DNA from: JANQJA01 sp040880285 | GTDB lineage: Bacteria > Pseudomonadota > Gammaproteobacteria > Pseudomonadales > Azotimanducaceae | Reading direction: 5' to 3' | DNA: 64,000 nt | NCBI GenBank assembly: GCA_040880285.1 | Contig: JBBDIT010000055.1 | Span: 186,001-250,000, forward strand | Part shown: positions 35,146-45,358 of the stretch, piece after piece | How positions within the stretch are numbered: the first letter of the stretch is position 1 | How the letters are laid out: each line of letters starts with the position of its first letter | The notes under the pieces: model-generated | Seen by the model: the letters and a program-made list of their open reading frames with translations, nothing else | The model's database searches: none | What the model was told of the DNA's origin: nothing | Made by a program: the position numbers and the translations under genes

Positions 35146-36293
35146 TATGACAGGCAGTATTTCTCAATAAGGGCGCGGATTATAGCAATAGTTGGATCGA
35201 TTTGTTGCAGATCAATGAACTCGTTAGGTTGATGCGCCTGGTCAATGGAGCCAGGTCCCAGTACCACGGTCTGCATGCCAAGGTCAGTCAGGTAGGGAGC
35301 TTCTGTGGCAAATGCCACCGAGCATGGATTGGCCCCGGTCAACTTTCCGAGTTCGGTCGCGAGTTCGTCGCCGGAACTCAGGAACGGTGGGGTGGAAGGG
35401 TGCAGTAGCTCGAGGTTTACAGTCAGGCCCAGATCCGCCAGCTTGGGCGAGAGCCGCGCATCAATTTCTTCCTTGATCTGTAAGTTGTCCATCCCGGGCA
35501 GGACCCGGACATCGAAGGCAAGGTCCACGTGGTCACAAATGCGATTGGGGTTATCACCGCCGTGAATACAGCCCAGGTTCAGGGTCGGATAATCCACTTC
35601 GAATGCTTTGTTGCGGTACTTCTTGCGGAGTTCCTCGCGAAACGCACAGAGCTCATCGAGTACCCGTGCGGTTGCGTCCAGGGCACTATTACCAAGATCC
35701 GGATTGGATGAGTGCCCGGAGCTGCCCTTGATTTTGAGTGACAGCATCATAATGCCCTTGTGCTGGGTAACCGGTGCAAGGGAGGTCGGTTCGCCGATCA
35801 CCGCGAAGCGAGCATGATTCATCTGGGCTGCTGTTAGTGCGCGTGCTCCGCTCATCGAAGACTCTTCATCGGCAGTACCGAGGATCGTTAGTGGCTGTTT
35901 GAATGGCCTGCCCATCAGTGGGGCCAGCGCCTCGATCACGAGCGCAAAGAAGCTCTTCATGTCACAAGTGCCGAGGCCATACCAACGATCACCTTGTTCA
36001 GTCAGCTTGAAGGGGTCGGTCTGCCAAAGGTGCTCATCCAGAGGCACTGTGTCAGTGTGACCTGCCAGCACCAGGCCACCCTCACCCCTGCCATGGTTTG
36101 CAATCAGGTTGGCCTTGCCGGGCCGCCCGGAGATAGGCGAAATGACGATATCGAAACCCAGTGGCTCCAACCAGTTTGTGAGCTTGTGAACCACCTCCAG
36201 ATTACTAAGGTCGTATTGTGGCAATGTGCTGCTTACAGAAGGCGTTGCAATGAGGTCTGTGACCATTTCCTTCAATCGTGGTGTGTTTGGCAT
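35145..36293 (-). CDS. argE: Acetylornithine deacetylase
   Basis: ArgE hydrolyses N-acetylornithine to ornithine using metal ions. From the ATG at 36293, with GGAGGA upstream, there are 382 residues, the E. coli length. Metal-site motifs are VLAGHTDTVP, LGTCDMKSFFAL and TADEESSMSGA. An in-frame extension to 36410 is not family-like. The argE-argA coupling joins early and late arginine steps in one transcript. Confidence 0.95.
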   Translation of the reverse strand: MPNTPRLKEMVTDLIATPSVSSTLPQYDLSNLEVVHKLTNWLEPLGFDIVISPISGRPGKANLIANHGRGEGGLVLAGHTDTVPLDEHLWQTDPFKLTEQGDRWYGLGTCDMKSFFALVIEALAPLMGRPFKQPLTILGTADEESSMSGARALTAAQMNHARFAVIGEPTSLAPVTQHKGIMMLSLKIKGSSGHSSNPDLGNSALDATARVLDELCAFREELRKKYRNKAFEVDYPTLNLGCIHGGDNPNRICDHVDLAFDVRVLPGMDNLQIKEEIDARLSPKLADLGLTVNLELLHPSTPPFLSSGDELATELGKLTGANPCSVAFATEAPYLTDLGMQTVVLGPGSIDQAHQPNEFIDLQQIDPTIAIIRALIEKYCLS

Positions 36294-36435
36294 CGAGTCC
36301 TCCAGATGGCCACCAGTGTAGCAACTTACGCACGGTAAAACGCCACCATCCAGCCCAGGGGAACGAAGAAAACCACCGCAAAAAGGTGTAAGCTGGGGCA
36401 GCAAAGACATGCACCGGACCGGAAAGAGGAGCGCA

Positions 36436-38226
36436 ATGAGCGTTCACGAAATTGGCGGAAGTAAGCCGGACATCTCACTCAATTTACGTACCGTATTGAA
36501 CGACCTGGTGGCGGATGGCCGCCTGTCCACTTCTGATGCGGATGAGCTGAGCCTCAAGACCCGCCGCAAGGACCAGTTGGACTGGAACCCGCTTGAGATG
36601 ATCGCTGAGGAAGAAAAACCCGACCAGAAAAACCCGGGAGACTATCTTACCGCTGAGGCGCTGACACTGTGGTTATGCGAACGGGCCAATCAACCCTACA
36701 AGCGCATTGATCCGTTAAAGATCGACGCACAGGTAGTAACCCGGGTGATGTCCCATGAATTCGCCAAACGGCATGGAATCCTGGCGCTCGAAGTAAAGGA
36801 TGACGAGGTGGTTATTGCCAGCGCACAGCCCTATGTGTCCGGCTGGGAAGCAACCATCCTGCAGTCACAGCCGGGTAAGCTCCTGACGCGAGTGATCTCC
36901 AATCCCTCGGATATCCGTCGCTATACGATGGAGTTCTACCAGATGGCACGTGCCGTCGGTAAAGCCAATGCAGAAGGCGGCAAGGGTGGTGGGCTATCCA
37001 ATCTCGAGGCGATGCTCGAGATCGGCAAGATGGATTCGATGGAGGCGAATGATGCCCACATCATTAATATTGTGGATTGGCTCTTGCATTATGCCTTCTC
37101 GCAGCGCGCCAGTGACATTCACCTGGAGCCTCGGCGCGAGAAAGGCCGGGTCCGGTTTCGAATTGACGGGGTATTGCACCTGGTTTATGAACTGCCGGCG
37201 CCAGTGATGACGGCTGTCACCAGCCGCCTGAAGACCCTTGGGCGAATGGATGTCGCAGAAAAACGCAGGCCGCAGGACGGCCGCCTCAAAACAAAAAGTA
37301 CCGACGGGCATGAAGTCGAGTTACGTATGTCAACGTTACCGACCGCCTTCGGTGAAAAGATGGTTATGCGGATTTTTGATCCGGACATCCTGCTCAAGAC
37401 GTTTGAACAGCTGGGTCTTGCCAATGAAGACTTCGATCGTTGGCAACAGATGGTCAAGAACCCGAACGGCATTGTTCTTGTTACCGGCCCGACAGGGTCA
37501 GGTAAAACCACGACGTTATATTCCAGCCTCAAGCAGCTGGCAACCCCCGAGGTGAACGTTTGCACGATAGAGGATCCCATTGAGATGGTGGAGCCTTCAT
37601 TCAATCAGATGCAGGTTCAACACAACATCAACCTGAACTTTGCAGATGGTGTTCGCGCGCTGCTGCGCCAGGACCCCGACATCATTATGGTGGGTGAGAT
37701 TCGAGATCTTGAAACAGCGAATATGGCAATCCAGGCAGCGCTCACAGGCCACCTTGTGATCTCCACCTTGCATACGAACGATGCGCCATCGGCGATCACA
37801 CGTTTACTTGAGCTGGGTGTTGCACCCTATCTGATCAAGGCGACGGTGCTGGGTGTTATGGCACAAAGGCTGGTCCGCACACTATGCCCGGAGTGCAAGT
37901 CCCGTTGTGATGTTGACGCCGATGGTTGGAAGCTACTGACAACGCCCTGGAAGCTGCAACAGCCCAGGCGAATGTACAGTGCAGTAGGGTGCCTTGAATG
38001 TCGTGAAACTGGTTTTATGGGTCGAGAGGGCATTTATGAACTCTTGCCCATGTCCGATGCCGTCAAGGTGCTGGTTACAGAAGGAACTGATTCCGGGAAG
38101 CTCCGTATGGCGGGAATGAAAGAAGGCATGAAAACGCTTCGCTTGAGTGGTGCCATGAAGGTTGCAAATGGTAAGACTACGATTGACGAGGTGATCAGGG
38201 TCGCACCTTTCTCCGGCACCGAATAG
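36436..38226 (+). CDS. GspE/PilB-type secretion ATPase, orphan
   Basis: From the ATG at 36436 (AGGAG ribosome-binding site) there are 596 residues. The protein has an N-terminal MshEN-like region, the RASDIHLEPR segment, Walker A GPTGSGKTTTLY, the Asp box (CTIEDPIE), Walker B DPDIIMVGEIRDLETA, the His box HLVISTLHTNDA, and a zinc-type CPEC...CLEC pair. These ATPases power type II secretion or type IV pilus assembly. No other Gsp or Pil assembly gene is nearby; it precedes glnE by 16 bases. The machine it serves cannot be told from the sequence. Confidence 0.88.
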   Translation: MSVHEIGGSKPDISLNLRTVLNDLVADGRLSTSDADELSLKTRRKDQLDWNPLEMIAEEEKPDQKNPGDYLTAEALTLWLCERANQPYKRIDPLKIDAQVVTRVMSHEFAKRHGILALEVKDDEVVIASAQPYVSGWEATILQSQPGKLLTRVISNPSDIRRYTMEFYQMARAVGKANAEGGKGGGLSNLEAMLEIGKMDSMEANDAHIINIVDWLLHYAFSQRASDIHLEPRREKGRVRFRIDGVLHLVYELPAPVMTAVTSRLKTLGRMDVAEKRRPQDGRLKTKSTDGHEVELRMSTLPTAFGEKMVMRIFDPDILLKTFEQLGLANEDFDRWQQMVKNPNGIVLVTGPTGSGKTTTLYSSLKQLATPEVNVCTIEDPIEMVEPSFNQMQVQHNINLNFADGVRALLRQDPDIIMVGEIRDLETANMAIQAALTGHLVISTLHTNDAPSAITRLLELGVAPYLIKATVLGVMAQRLVRTLCPECKSRCDVDADGWKLLTTPWKLQQPRRMYSAVGCLECRETGFMGREGIYELLPMSDAVKVLVTEGTDSGKLRMAGMKEGMKTLRLSGAMKVANGKTTIDEVIRVAPFSGTE

Positions 38227-38242
38227 ATAAGCTTGCGAGCTA

Positions 38243-41116
38243 ATGAAATCCCGATTGGAGACGCTTGCAGGCGAAATCAGGGACGACGTCACGCGACTAG
38301 TGCCCTCGCTTTCCGCAGAGCGCCAGGTCGACGTTGTTTACGTCGCCAGTATCAGCGACTACTTCTATAAAAATCTGAAACGAGATGCGTCCGAAATCGT
38401 CGGCCTGTTTGAAAGCGGGGATATGGAACGGGAATACGGCGCGAGCGTCTACGAGAGGCAACTTGGTAGTCCGGACGTTTCCGATCTCGACAGGGTCCTG
38501 CGCACCGTGCGACGTCGAGAGATGTGTCGAATCATCTATCGAGACCTGATGCGTCTTGCCGACCTTACACAAACCACTCGCGATCTTTCCAATCTGGCCG
38601 ATGCCGCTATCGAGACAGCACTCTCGGTACACTATCAATACAATTGCGAACGGTTTGGCGCACCTCTAGATGCCTCGGGCGATCCCCGGCAAATGAGCGT
38701 CCTGGCGCTTGGCAAACTGGGCGCCCAGGAATTAAACCTGTCTTCGGATATTGATCTTGTGTTCTTCTATGACGAACAGGGGACCGTCAGCGGTGAACGC
38801 GCGCTGACCCATCAGGAATTTTTTATGCGCACGGCGCGATCACTGATCGCGTCGCTAGACAAGATCGATGAGATTGGATTCGTGTTTCGTGTGGACATGC
38901 GTCTTCGGCCCTATGGCGAAAGTGGGCTTCTGATACTACACCGCGCCGCAATGGAAAAGTATTTCATCGAGCAGGGCCGTGACTGGGAAAGATACGCTTT
39001 TATCAAAGCCCGTGCTTGCGCCGGTGATGTCGCGCTGGGAGAAGACTTCCTTGAGTGGCTTGTACCATTTGTCTATCGAAAACACCTGGACTATGGTGCC
39101 ATCGACTCGCTCCGTGAGATGAAGCGCCTCATTAACTATGAAGTAGATGTCAAGGGACTTGCGGATGATCTGAAACTCGGCCACGGTGGAATTCGTGAGG
39201 TCGAGTTCATTGTCCAGGCCTGCCAGATCATTTGGGGTGGTAATGAGCCGCAATTGAGGGAACGTAAGCTGCTCAAGGTTCTCGATTATTTGAAGGACCT
39301 TGGTTTATTACCAGAGGCAGATGTTAACGGATTACGAGCCGCCTATTGCTTCCTTCGGGACAGTGAACATGTTGTACAGGCAGAGGCTGACCGTCAAACC
39401 CAGAAACTCCCGAAAGAAGCGCTGTCCCGACAACGATTGGCCGTGGCCATGGGTTACACCGATTTTGAAAGTTATGCGCTGGCTCTGAACAAGCACAGAG
39501 AGACAGTCCGGGCCAGCTTTTCAACGTTTATGAGTTCGAACCGCGCCGAACGTGAGACGCTCGTTGAAGGTAATCTCTATTGGGTTTCAATCTGGCGCGA
39601 TCCTGATTCCAGCAACTCCATCGAACTCCTGTCATCTTCAGGTTACGAAGATGCCGAAGGTACCGCTGCACGGCTCAAGGCTTTTGAGTCGCGCCTTGAT
39701 GACAGTGACGTCCAGGAACTTGGTGCATCTCGTATTGATCGATTGATGCCGGTGCTGCTGATGCTGACCGCAAAGGAACAGAGTCCGGATAAAACACTGG
39801 AGCGACTGCTGGCTATTATCGACAGCATTTCCCGACGGACCACCTATGTCTCGTACCTGCTTGAAAACCTCGATGCATTAAAGCGCATGATTTATCTCTG
39901 TGGCATGAGTCCCTGGGTGGCTGAGCGACTGCAGAAATTTCCCATCCTGTTGTATGAACTGTCAGATCGTGTGACACACGAGGCCGTGTTCGAGCGCGAC
40001 AAGCTGTATGAAGAGATGCGCCAGTTGATGCAGAACATCGAGTCTGGTGACCTGGAAGCACAAATGGATAGCCTGCGGCAGTTCAAGAACAGTTCTGTAT
40101 TGAAGGTAGCGGTGTTTGAGCTGCTGGATTTGTTGTCGCTGATGAAAGCCTCGGATGCCCTGACAGATATTGCCGAGATTGTGCTCGATAAAGCTTTCAG
40201 GCTCGCCTGGACCTATCTTGTCGATCGCCATGGCGAGCCACTGGATCAATCAGGTAGTCCTGTGGGGCAATCATTTGCCATAGTTGCCTATGGCAAGTTA
40301 GGTGGCGTCGAACTCGGGTATGGTTCGGATCTGGATGTGCTATTTCTTCATGATGCCGACATTCGCGGAAATACGGACGGCAACAAGAGTATCGAAAATA
40401 GCGTATTCTTTTCTCGTCTGGGGCAGCGCATTGTCCATATCCTTACGAGCTTTACCCGGTTCGGTGTCCTCTATGAGGTGGATCTCCGGTTACGCCCGGA
40501 CGGCAACAAGGGGCCCCTGGTTTCAACCTTTAGCGCCTATGAACGCTACTTGCGGGAAGAAGCCTGGACCTGGGAGCATCAGGCGCTGGTACGTGCCCGG
40601 TTCGTCGCCGGTAATCCCGGGCTGCGGGACAGATTCGAGGAAATTCGGCGAACTCGCCTGGCACAGCCGCGAGATAAGGCTGCATTGATGCAGGATGTCG
40701 TCGCGATGCGCCAGAAAATGCGCCAGCACCTCGAGAAAGGCACGACCACCAGATCCGCAGAAGTGCCGAGTGATGAGATATTGCTGTCAGGTTTTGACTT
40801 CAAGCATGGTGCCGGCGCGATTATCGACATTGAGTTCATGGTGCAGTATTCGGTCCTGGCCTATTCCTGCGAATACCCCGAATTGACGCGCTGGACTGAC
40901 AAAATGCGGATTCTCGATGAGCTTGGTAGCCTGGGTATTTATAGCAGGCAAGAGGTCGAAATCTTGCAGGAAGCCTATCTGGCATACCGCGCGGCAGTGC
41001 ACTATCAGTGGTTGGGTGGGGCCGTTTCGAGCTATGAACGGCTGAACCAGTACCGATCAGACGTGGTTGAAATCTGGAATCGCCATATGGCAGCGCCGGA
41101 GCCGGAGGAAGGATGA
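38243..41116 (+). CDS. glnE: Glutamine synthetase adenylyltransferase/deadenylase
   Basis: GlnE adds AMP to, and removes it from, glutamine synthetase in response to PII and glutamine. The 957-residue protein has two nucleotidyltransferase domains: the deadenylating N-terminal one (LGKLGAQELNLSSDIDLVFFYDE) and the adenylylating C-terminal one (YGKLGGVELGYGSDLDVLFLHD), with helical regions between. Length is the family standard. The downstream neighbour ilvE keeps the Pseudomonas order. Confidence 0.97.
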   Translation: MKSRLETLAGEIRDDVTRLVPSLSAERQVDVVYVASISDYFYKNLKRDASEIVGLFESGDMEREYGASVYERQLGSPDVSDLDRVLRTVRRREMCRIIYRDLMRLADLTQTTRDLSNLADAAIETALSVHYQYNCERFGAPLDASGDPRQMSVLALGKLGAQELNLSSDIDLVFFYDEQGTVSGERALTHQEFFMRTARSLIASLDKIDEIGFVFRVDMRLRPYGESGLLILHRAAMEKYFIEQGRDWERYAFIKARACAGDVALGEDFLEWLVPFVYRKHLDYGAIDSLREMKRLINYEVDVKGLADDLKLGHGGIREVEFIVQACQIIWGGNEPQLRERKLLKVLDYLKDLGLLPEADVNGLRAAYCFLRDSEHVVQAEADRQTQKLPKEALSRQRLAVAMGYTDFESYALALNKHRETVRASFSTFMSSNRAERETLVEGNLYWVSIWRDPDSSNSIELLSSSGYEDAEGTAARLKAFESRLDDSDVQELGASRIDRLMPVLLMLTAKEQSPDKTLERLLAIIDSISRRTTYVSYLLENLDALKRMIYLCGMSPWVAERLQKFPILLYELSDRVTHEAVFERDKLYEEMRQLMQNIESGDLEAQMDSLRQFKNSSVLKVAVFELLDLLSLMKASDALTDIAEIVLDKAFRLAWTYLVDRHGEPLDQSGSPVGQSFAIVAYGKLGGVELGYGSDLDVLFLHDADIRGNTDGNKSIENSVFFSRLGQRIVHILTSFTRFGVLYEVDLRLRPDGNKGPLVSTFSAYERYLREEAWTWEHQALVRARFVAGNPGLRDRFEEIRRTRLAQPRDKAALMQDVVAMRQKMRQHLEKGTTTRSAEVPSDEILLSGFDFKHGAGAIIDIEFMVQYSVLAYSCEYPELTRWTDKMRILDELGSLGIYSRQEVEILQEAYLAYRAAVHYQWLGGAVSSYERLNQYRSDVVEIWNRHMAAPEPEEG

Positions 41117-41182
41117 GGGGCGTACAGTCGCCGCGTATCAGGTGTAGAATACGCGGTTTCGACTGAGCAACAGGATTTGAAG

Positions 41183-42112
41183 ATGTCTGATACATTGGCC
41201 GACCGGGATGGTGTTATCTGGTTCGACGGTGAACTGGTTCCATGGCGTGAAGCCAGGGTCCACGTTCTGACTCACACACTGCATTATGGCCTCGGTGTAT
41301 TCGAGGGGGTAAGGGCCTATGCGACGGACAGGGGGCCTCTAATCTTTCGATTGCATGACCATACTGATCGACTGTTTCGTTCAGCGCACATTTTGGGCTT
41401 CCCGATGCCGTTTGAGAGGGCTGAGTTGATTGAGGCGCAAAAGACCGTTGTACGTGAAAACGAACTCAAAGAAGCCTATCTGCGACCCATGTGTTTTTAT
41501 GGTTCCGAAGGTATGGGATTGCGTGCGGAAAATCTGAAACCCCATTGTATTATTGCTGCATGGGAGTGGCCGACTTACATGACGCCGGAAGCACGAGTCG
41601 AAGGCATCAAAGTACGTACTTCATCCTATACGCGTCACCATGTAAACATAACGATGTGTAAGGCCAAGGCAAACGGCAACTACATCAATTCGATGTTGGC
41701 GTTGAAGGAGGCGTTGGATAGTGGTTGTGATGAGGCGTTACTGCTGGACAACGAGGGCTACGTGGCCGAAGGTAGTGGTGAAAATATCTTTCTGGTTGAG
41801 AAAGGCAAACTGATAACGCCGGAGCTGACATCTTGCCTTGAAGGCATCACCCGCGCGACAGTCATCGATTTTTCCGAAGAGCTGGGTATTCCGGTAGTTG
41901 AGCGTCGTATTACCCGTGATGAAGTCTACATCGCAGAAGAAGCCTTCTTTACGGGTACTGCCGCTGAGGTCCTGCCCATTCGTGAACTTGATGGTCGCAA
42001 GATTGGCGCCGGTGTCCGTGGTCCGTTGACGGAGAAACTGCAAGTCATGTACTTCGACCAGGTACTGGGAAAACGTAATGAACATGTTGAGTGGTCGACT
42101 CCGGTTAGCTGA
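41183..42112 (+). CDS. ilvE: Branched-chain amino acid aminotransferase
   Basis: IlvE performs the final transamination in leucine, isoleucine and valine synthesis with PLP. From the ATG at 41183 there are 309 residues: DGVIWFDGELVPWREARVHVLTHTLHYG, FEGVRAY, the PLP lysine in NITMCKAKANGNYINSMLAL, and EGSGENIFLVEKGKL. A TAGAAT -10-like element lies at 41145-41150. An upstream TTG at 41177 is a weaker start. Confidence 0.95.
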   Translation: MSDTLADRDGVIWFDGELVPWREARVHVLTHTLHYGLGVFEGVRAYATDRGPLIFRLHDHTDRLFRSAHILGFPMPFERAELIEAQKTVVRENELKEAYLRPMCFYGSEGMGLRAENLKPHCIIAAWEWPTYMTPEARVEGIKVRTSSYTRHHVNITMCKAKANGNYINSMLALKEALDSGCDEALLLDNEGYVAEGSGENIFLVEKGKLITPELTSCLEGITRATVIDFSEELGIPVVERRITRDEVYIAEEAFFTGTAAEVLPIRELDGRKIGAGVRGPLTEKLQVMYFDQVLGKRNEHVEWSTPVS

Positions 42113-42153
42113 ACGACTCCGGGATTGCGCCACGATAACCCTGTCAGCTTTCC

Positions 42154-43200
42154 ATGAGTGACTCGCCTGAAAATCGTATATTGGTGGTTGCGCCTGCCTG
42201 GATCGGTGATATGGTGATGGCGCAATCCCTTTACAAAATGTTACGGCGAAAGAGCCCGGATTCGGAGATTGACGTTCTGGCCCCGGCCTCAACCTTGTCT
42301 TTAGTTGCCAGAATGCCAGAAGTGACCCTTGGTATTGGATTCAAACCTGGCCACGGCGAACTGAACCTTTCGTATCGCAAGGGGTTGGGCGAGAAGCTAA
42401 AGGAAAGGCGATATCGTCGAGCCTTTGTTTTACCAAACTCATTTAAATCTGCGCTAGTCCCCTTCTTCGCCGATATCCCGGTGCGTACGGGCTTCCGCGG
42501 TGAGTTTCGGTACCTCGTCATCAACGACATGCGCATGCCAGGTAAATCCAGATTGCCGCGGATGGTCGATCAGTTTGTTTCCCTTGGCGTACCGGCCGGA
42601 GCCGATCAACCGGAAATCGAGTATCCGCAATTGACAGCGGACGAAACTAATCTGGCGCAATGTCTTGAGACGCTCTCTCTGGATCTCTCAAGACCGGTGC
42701 TCGGTATCTGCCCTGGAGCCGAATTTGGCGAGGCCAAGAAGTGGCCGGAACAGCACTTTGCAACACTTACAAGCCAGGCGATAGTAAGGGGTATGCAGGT
42801 CTGGATCTTCGGAGGGCCGAATGATGTTGATACCGGTCGGCGGATAAGTGAATTAGCCGGCCCCACCGGGCGCGATAGTATACGAAACCTTGCCGGCAAA
42901 ACCTCGATAACTGATGTAATTGACCTTATCAGTCACTGTAACCTTGTCGTGAGCAATGACTCGGGTTTGATGCATATTGCCGCAGCCACCGGTAGATCAC
43001 TGATCGCGCTGTTCGGTTCGACGTCTCCGGCGTTTACACCACCTTTGTCAACAAAAGCTCGGGTCGTGTCAGAGAATCTGTCCTGCAGTCCATGTTTCAA
43101 GCGAATTTGCCCCCTTGGGCATAAGAACTGCCTCAATGGACTCTTGCCAGATCGATTGATACCGCTCCTTGATGCGCAATTGAACGGGGCGTCAGAATGA
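42154..43200 (+). CDS. waaF: ADP-heptose:LPS heptosyltransferase II
   Basis: WaaF adds the second heptose to the lipopolysaccharide inner core on the cytoplasmic face of the inner membrane. The 348-residue GT9 enzyme shows VVAPAWIGDMVMAQSLYK at the N-terminus, CPGAEFGEAKKWPEQHFA and the ADP-heptose loop SNDSGLMHIAAATGRSLIALFGST. Its stop overlaps the start of waaC by 4 bases (ATGA). Confidence 0.95.
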   Translation: MSDSPENRILVVAPAWIGDMVMAQSLYKMLRRKSPDSEIDVLAPASTLSLVARMPEVTLGIGFKPGHGELNLSYRKGLGEKLKERRYRRAFVLPNSFKSALVPFFADIPVRTGFRGEFRYLVINDMRMPGKSRLPRMVDQFVSLGVPAGADQPEIEYPQLTADETNLAQCLETLSLDLSRPVLGICPGAEFGEAKKWPEQHFATLTSQAIVRGMQVWIFGGPNDVDTGRRISELAGPTGRDSIRNLAGKTSITDVIDLISHCNLVVSNDSGLMHIAAATGRSLIALFGSTSPAFTPPLSTKARVVSENLSCSPCFKRICPLGHKNCLNGLLPDRLIPLLDAQLNGASE

Positions 43201-44228
43201 AGGTCCTTATCGTCAAGATGTCGTCTCTGGGTGATGTGGTGCATACCTTGCCGGCGGTCACTGACGCGGCGCGAATACGCCCCGAGATCAGCTTCGACTG
43301 GGTAGTGGAAGAAGGTTTTGCGTCTGTTGCGGAATTGCATCCTGCGGTGGACAAGGTGATCGAGATCGCGATAAGACGATGGCGTAAGCATCCTTTCAAA
43401 TCGATGCATGAGTTTGCGGAATTTCGTAAACAATTGCGGTCCACGGACTATGATCTCATCCTTGACGCACAGGGTTTGATAAAAAGCGCAAGCGTCGTGT
43501 TAATGGCCAGGGGAAAATCAGGCGGTTATGCTTTTGGATCAGCCAGGGAATCGCTTGCAAGTCTCGCCTATCAATTCAGAATCGAAACTCCGGTTAATGT
43601 ACATGCGATTGAAAAAATTCGGTACCTGTTTGCACAACTACTAGACTATGACGTGCCGACAGCTGCCGCTGACTACGGCCTCGCCCTCAAACAGTCAACG
43701 ACGCCGAACAGACAGGTAATGTTTTTGCACGGTACGACCTGGCCATCGAAGCACTGGCCCCTGGATTATTGGCGAGAGCTTGTAAGGTTGTCGACAGCAG
43801 CGGGCTATCATGTGCTCTTACCGCATGGCAACGACGAAGAGAAGGCGCGGGCACAGCAGATCGCCAGCGCCGGATCGGGAGCCGAGGTCATGGCACCTGT
43901 TCGGATCGCGGATCTGATTGGTAGTATGCGGCAGTGTGAAGGTGTGGTGTGTGTTGATTCTGGCCTCGGACATCTTGCGGCAGCACTGGAGTTACCATTG
44001 GTTGGCATTTATGGACCGACGGATCCAGGATTGACTGGTCCGGTCGCACGAAACAGGGAAATTCTCGCCAGTGACCACTTGCCTTGTATTCCTTGTCTGT
44101 CGGGGAAATGTAGGTTCGATAGAGCAGAGGTAACCGGTGCCTATCCACCATGCTTCAGACCCGTGGATGCGGAGCGCGTATGGGAGGCATTTATAAAACA
44201 GGTTGAGCCCAGGGTGCAGGTTCCATGA
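43197..44228 (+). CDS. waaC: LPS heptosyltransferase I
   Basis: WaaC adds the first heptose to Kdo2-lipid A. The 343-residue GT9 protein has VLIVKMSSLGDVVHTLPAV, FDWVVEEGFASV, MFLHGTTWPSKHWP and CVDSGLGHLAAALELPLVGIYG. It overlaps waaF and waaP by 4 bases at each end, so the three genes are coupled. WaaG, which lies between waaC and waaP in Pseudomonas, is absent here. Confidence 0.95.
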   Translation: MKVLIVKMSSLGDVVHTLPAVTDAARIRPEISFDWVVEEGFASVAELHPAVDKVIEIAIRRWRKHPFKSMHEFAEFRKQLRSTDYDLILDAQGLIKSASVVLMARGKSGGYAFGSARESLASLAYQFRIETPVNVHAIEKIRYLFAQLLDYDVPTAAADYGLALKQSTTPNRQVMFLHGTTWPSKHWPLDYWRELVRLSTAAGYHVLLPHGNDEEKARAQQIASAGSGAEVMAPVRIADLIGSMRQCEGVVCVDSGLGHLAAALELPLVGIYGPTDPGLTGPVARNREILASDHLPCIPCLSGKCRFDRAEVTGAYPPCFRPVDAERVWEAFIKQVEPRVQVP

Positions 44229-45028
44229 ACTTTGTTGGGGATGAACTGGCAGATCTGGCAGACACGACATCGCTGTTTTCTGTTCTGGACCAAATGGAAG
44301 GCGAGGTATACCGCGCACTGGAAAGTCGTCGAACATTCCGCTTTCAGCACAATGGCAAGTTTTATTTTGCAAAACTTCATTATGGCGCAGGGTGGCGCGA
44401 GATTTTCAAGAATCTGGTGTCATTCCGACTACCTGTACTAGGGGCTACTAATGAACTGAAAGCTGTCAGGCACCTCGAACACCTGGGTATTGACACAATG
44501 CGCCCGGTTGCATTCGTCAGTCACCAGGGAAATCCCGCGACTCGAAAATCCTGCATCGTCACGGTTGAGCTGGAAAATACCAAAAGTCTTGAGGAACTGG
44601 TTGACGCCGGACAAATCAATATGAGTCAAAAACGTCGATTGATTCGAAGGGTCGCCGAGATTTGTCGACTGATGCACGATAGTGGACTGAACCATAGGGA
44701 TCTGTATATCTGCCACTTTCATCTCGCACTTGATAGCAGGGATCGAGAAACGCCAAAACTGTATGTAATTGATTTACATCGGGCACAATTGCGACATCAG
44801 ACACCATCGAGGTGGCGCATCAAGGATGTCGGCGGGCTTTTCTTCTCCGTATTCGATGGCGGACTTACCAGGACGGATGCTTACAGATTTATCAGGGCAT
44901 ACACAGGTAAATCACTGGGTGAATCGTTTGCTGAAGATAGTACCTTCTGGCGTGCTGTTGCTCGCCGTGCTATTCGACTTTGGCGTTCCAAGCATGGCAG
45001 TGCCCCGATACCTGAATGGGTCCGGTAA
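44225..45028 (+). CDS. waaP: LPS core heptose I kinase
   Basis: WaaP phosphorylates heptose I of the inner core, which stabilises the outer membrane. The 267-residue protein has the kinase-like fold with the family hallmark NHRDLYICHFHL (catalytic Asp159) and VIDLHRAQLR as the metal motif. The early segment RRTFRFQHNGKFYFAKLHYG is typical as well. It is coupled to waaC by a 4-base ATGA overlap. Confidence 0.93.
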   Translation: MNFVGDELADLADTTSLFSVLDQMEGEVYRALESRRTFRFQHNGKFYFAKLHYGAGWREIFKNLVSFRLPVLGATNELKAVRHLEHLGIDTMRPVAFVSHQGNPATRKSCIVTVELENTKSLEELVDAGQINMSQKRRLIRRVAEICRLMHDSGLNHRDLYICHFHLALDSRDRETPKLYVIDLHRAQLRHQTPSRWRIKDVGGLFFSVFDGGLTRTDAYRFIRAYTGKSLGESFAEDSTFWRAVARRAIRLWRSKHGSAPIPEWVR

Positions 45029-45358
45029 AGTGTCGCGTTGTGGGACAAGACCAGCTATACCAGCCTGGGCCGGCTACCATGGTTTCAAGTGGGCGGGCAA
45101 GTTGTAGCGGATGAACAGTGTCACTGGTCGCCTCGCTGGTCACGTTTGGTCGATGGAACCATGCTGATTCGTGCATAATGACTTAATGTAGTCCGCGAGT
45201 GATAGCCATGATCTGGATCCGGGGCCCTTTGGAACCGCAACGCAAGTCTATATAATCATGCGCCCATGGAAAGGACACAGGTAGCGCTCCTGGGACGGCG
45301 GCGACAGTTTGTGCTTGAGATTCATTCCAGGGCCGGATGCTGAGTTAACAAGGAACCT
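45029..45358 (+). promoter_or_regulatory. Gap between waaP and tandem-kinase gene: promoter and leader
   Basis: This 330-base stretch holds no convincing gene. A promoter-like pair, TTTGGA (45228-45233) and perfect TATAAT (45251-45256) with 17-base spacing, would start transcription near 45263 and leave a leader of about 96 bases. In that leader GGTAGCG (45280-45286) matches seven bases of the RfaH ops core. No terminator for waaP is evident. Confidence 0.5.
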
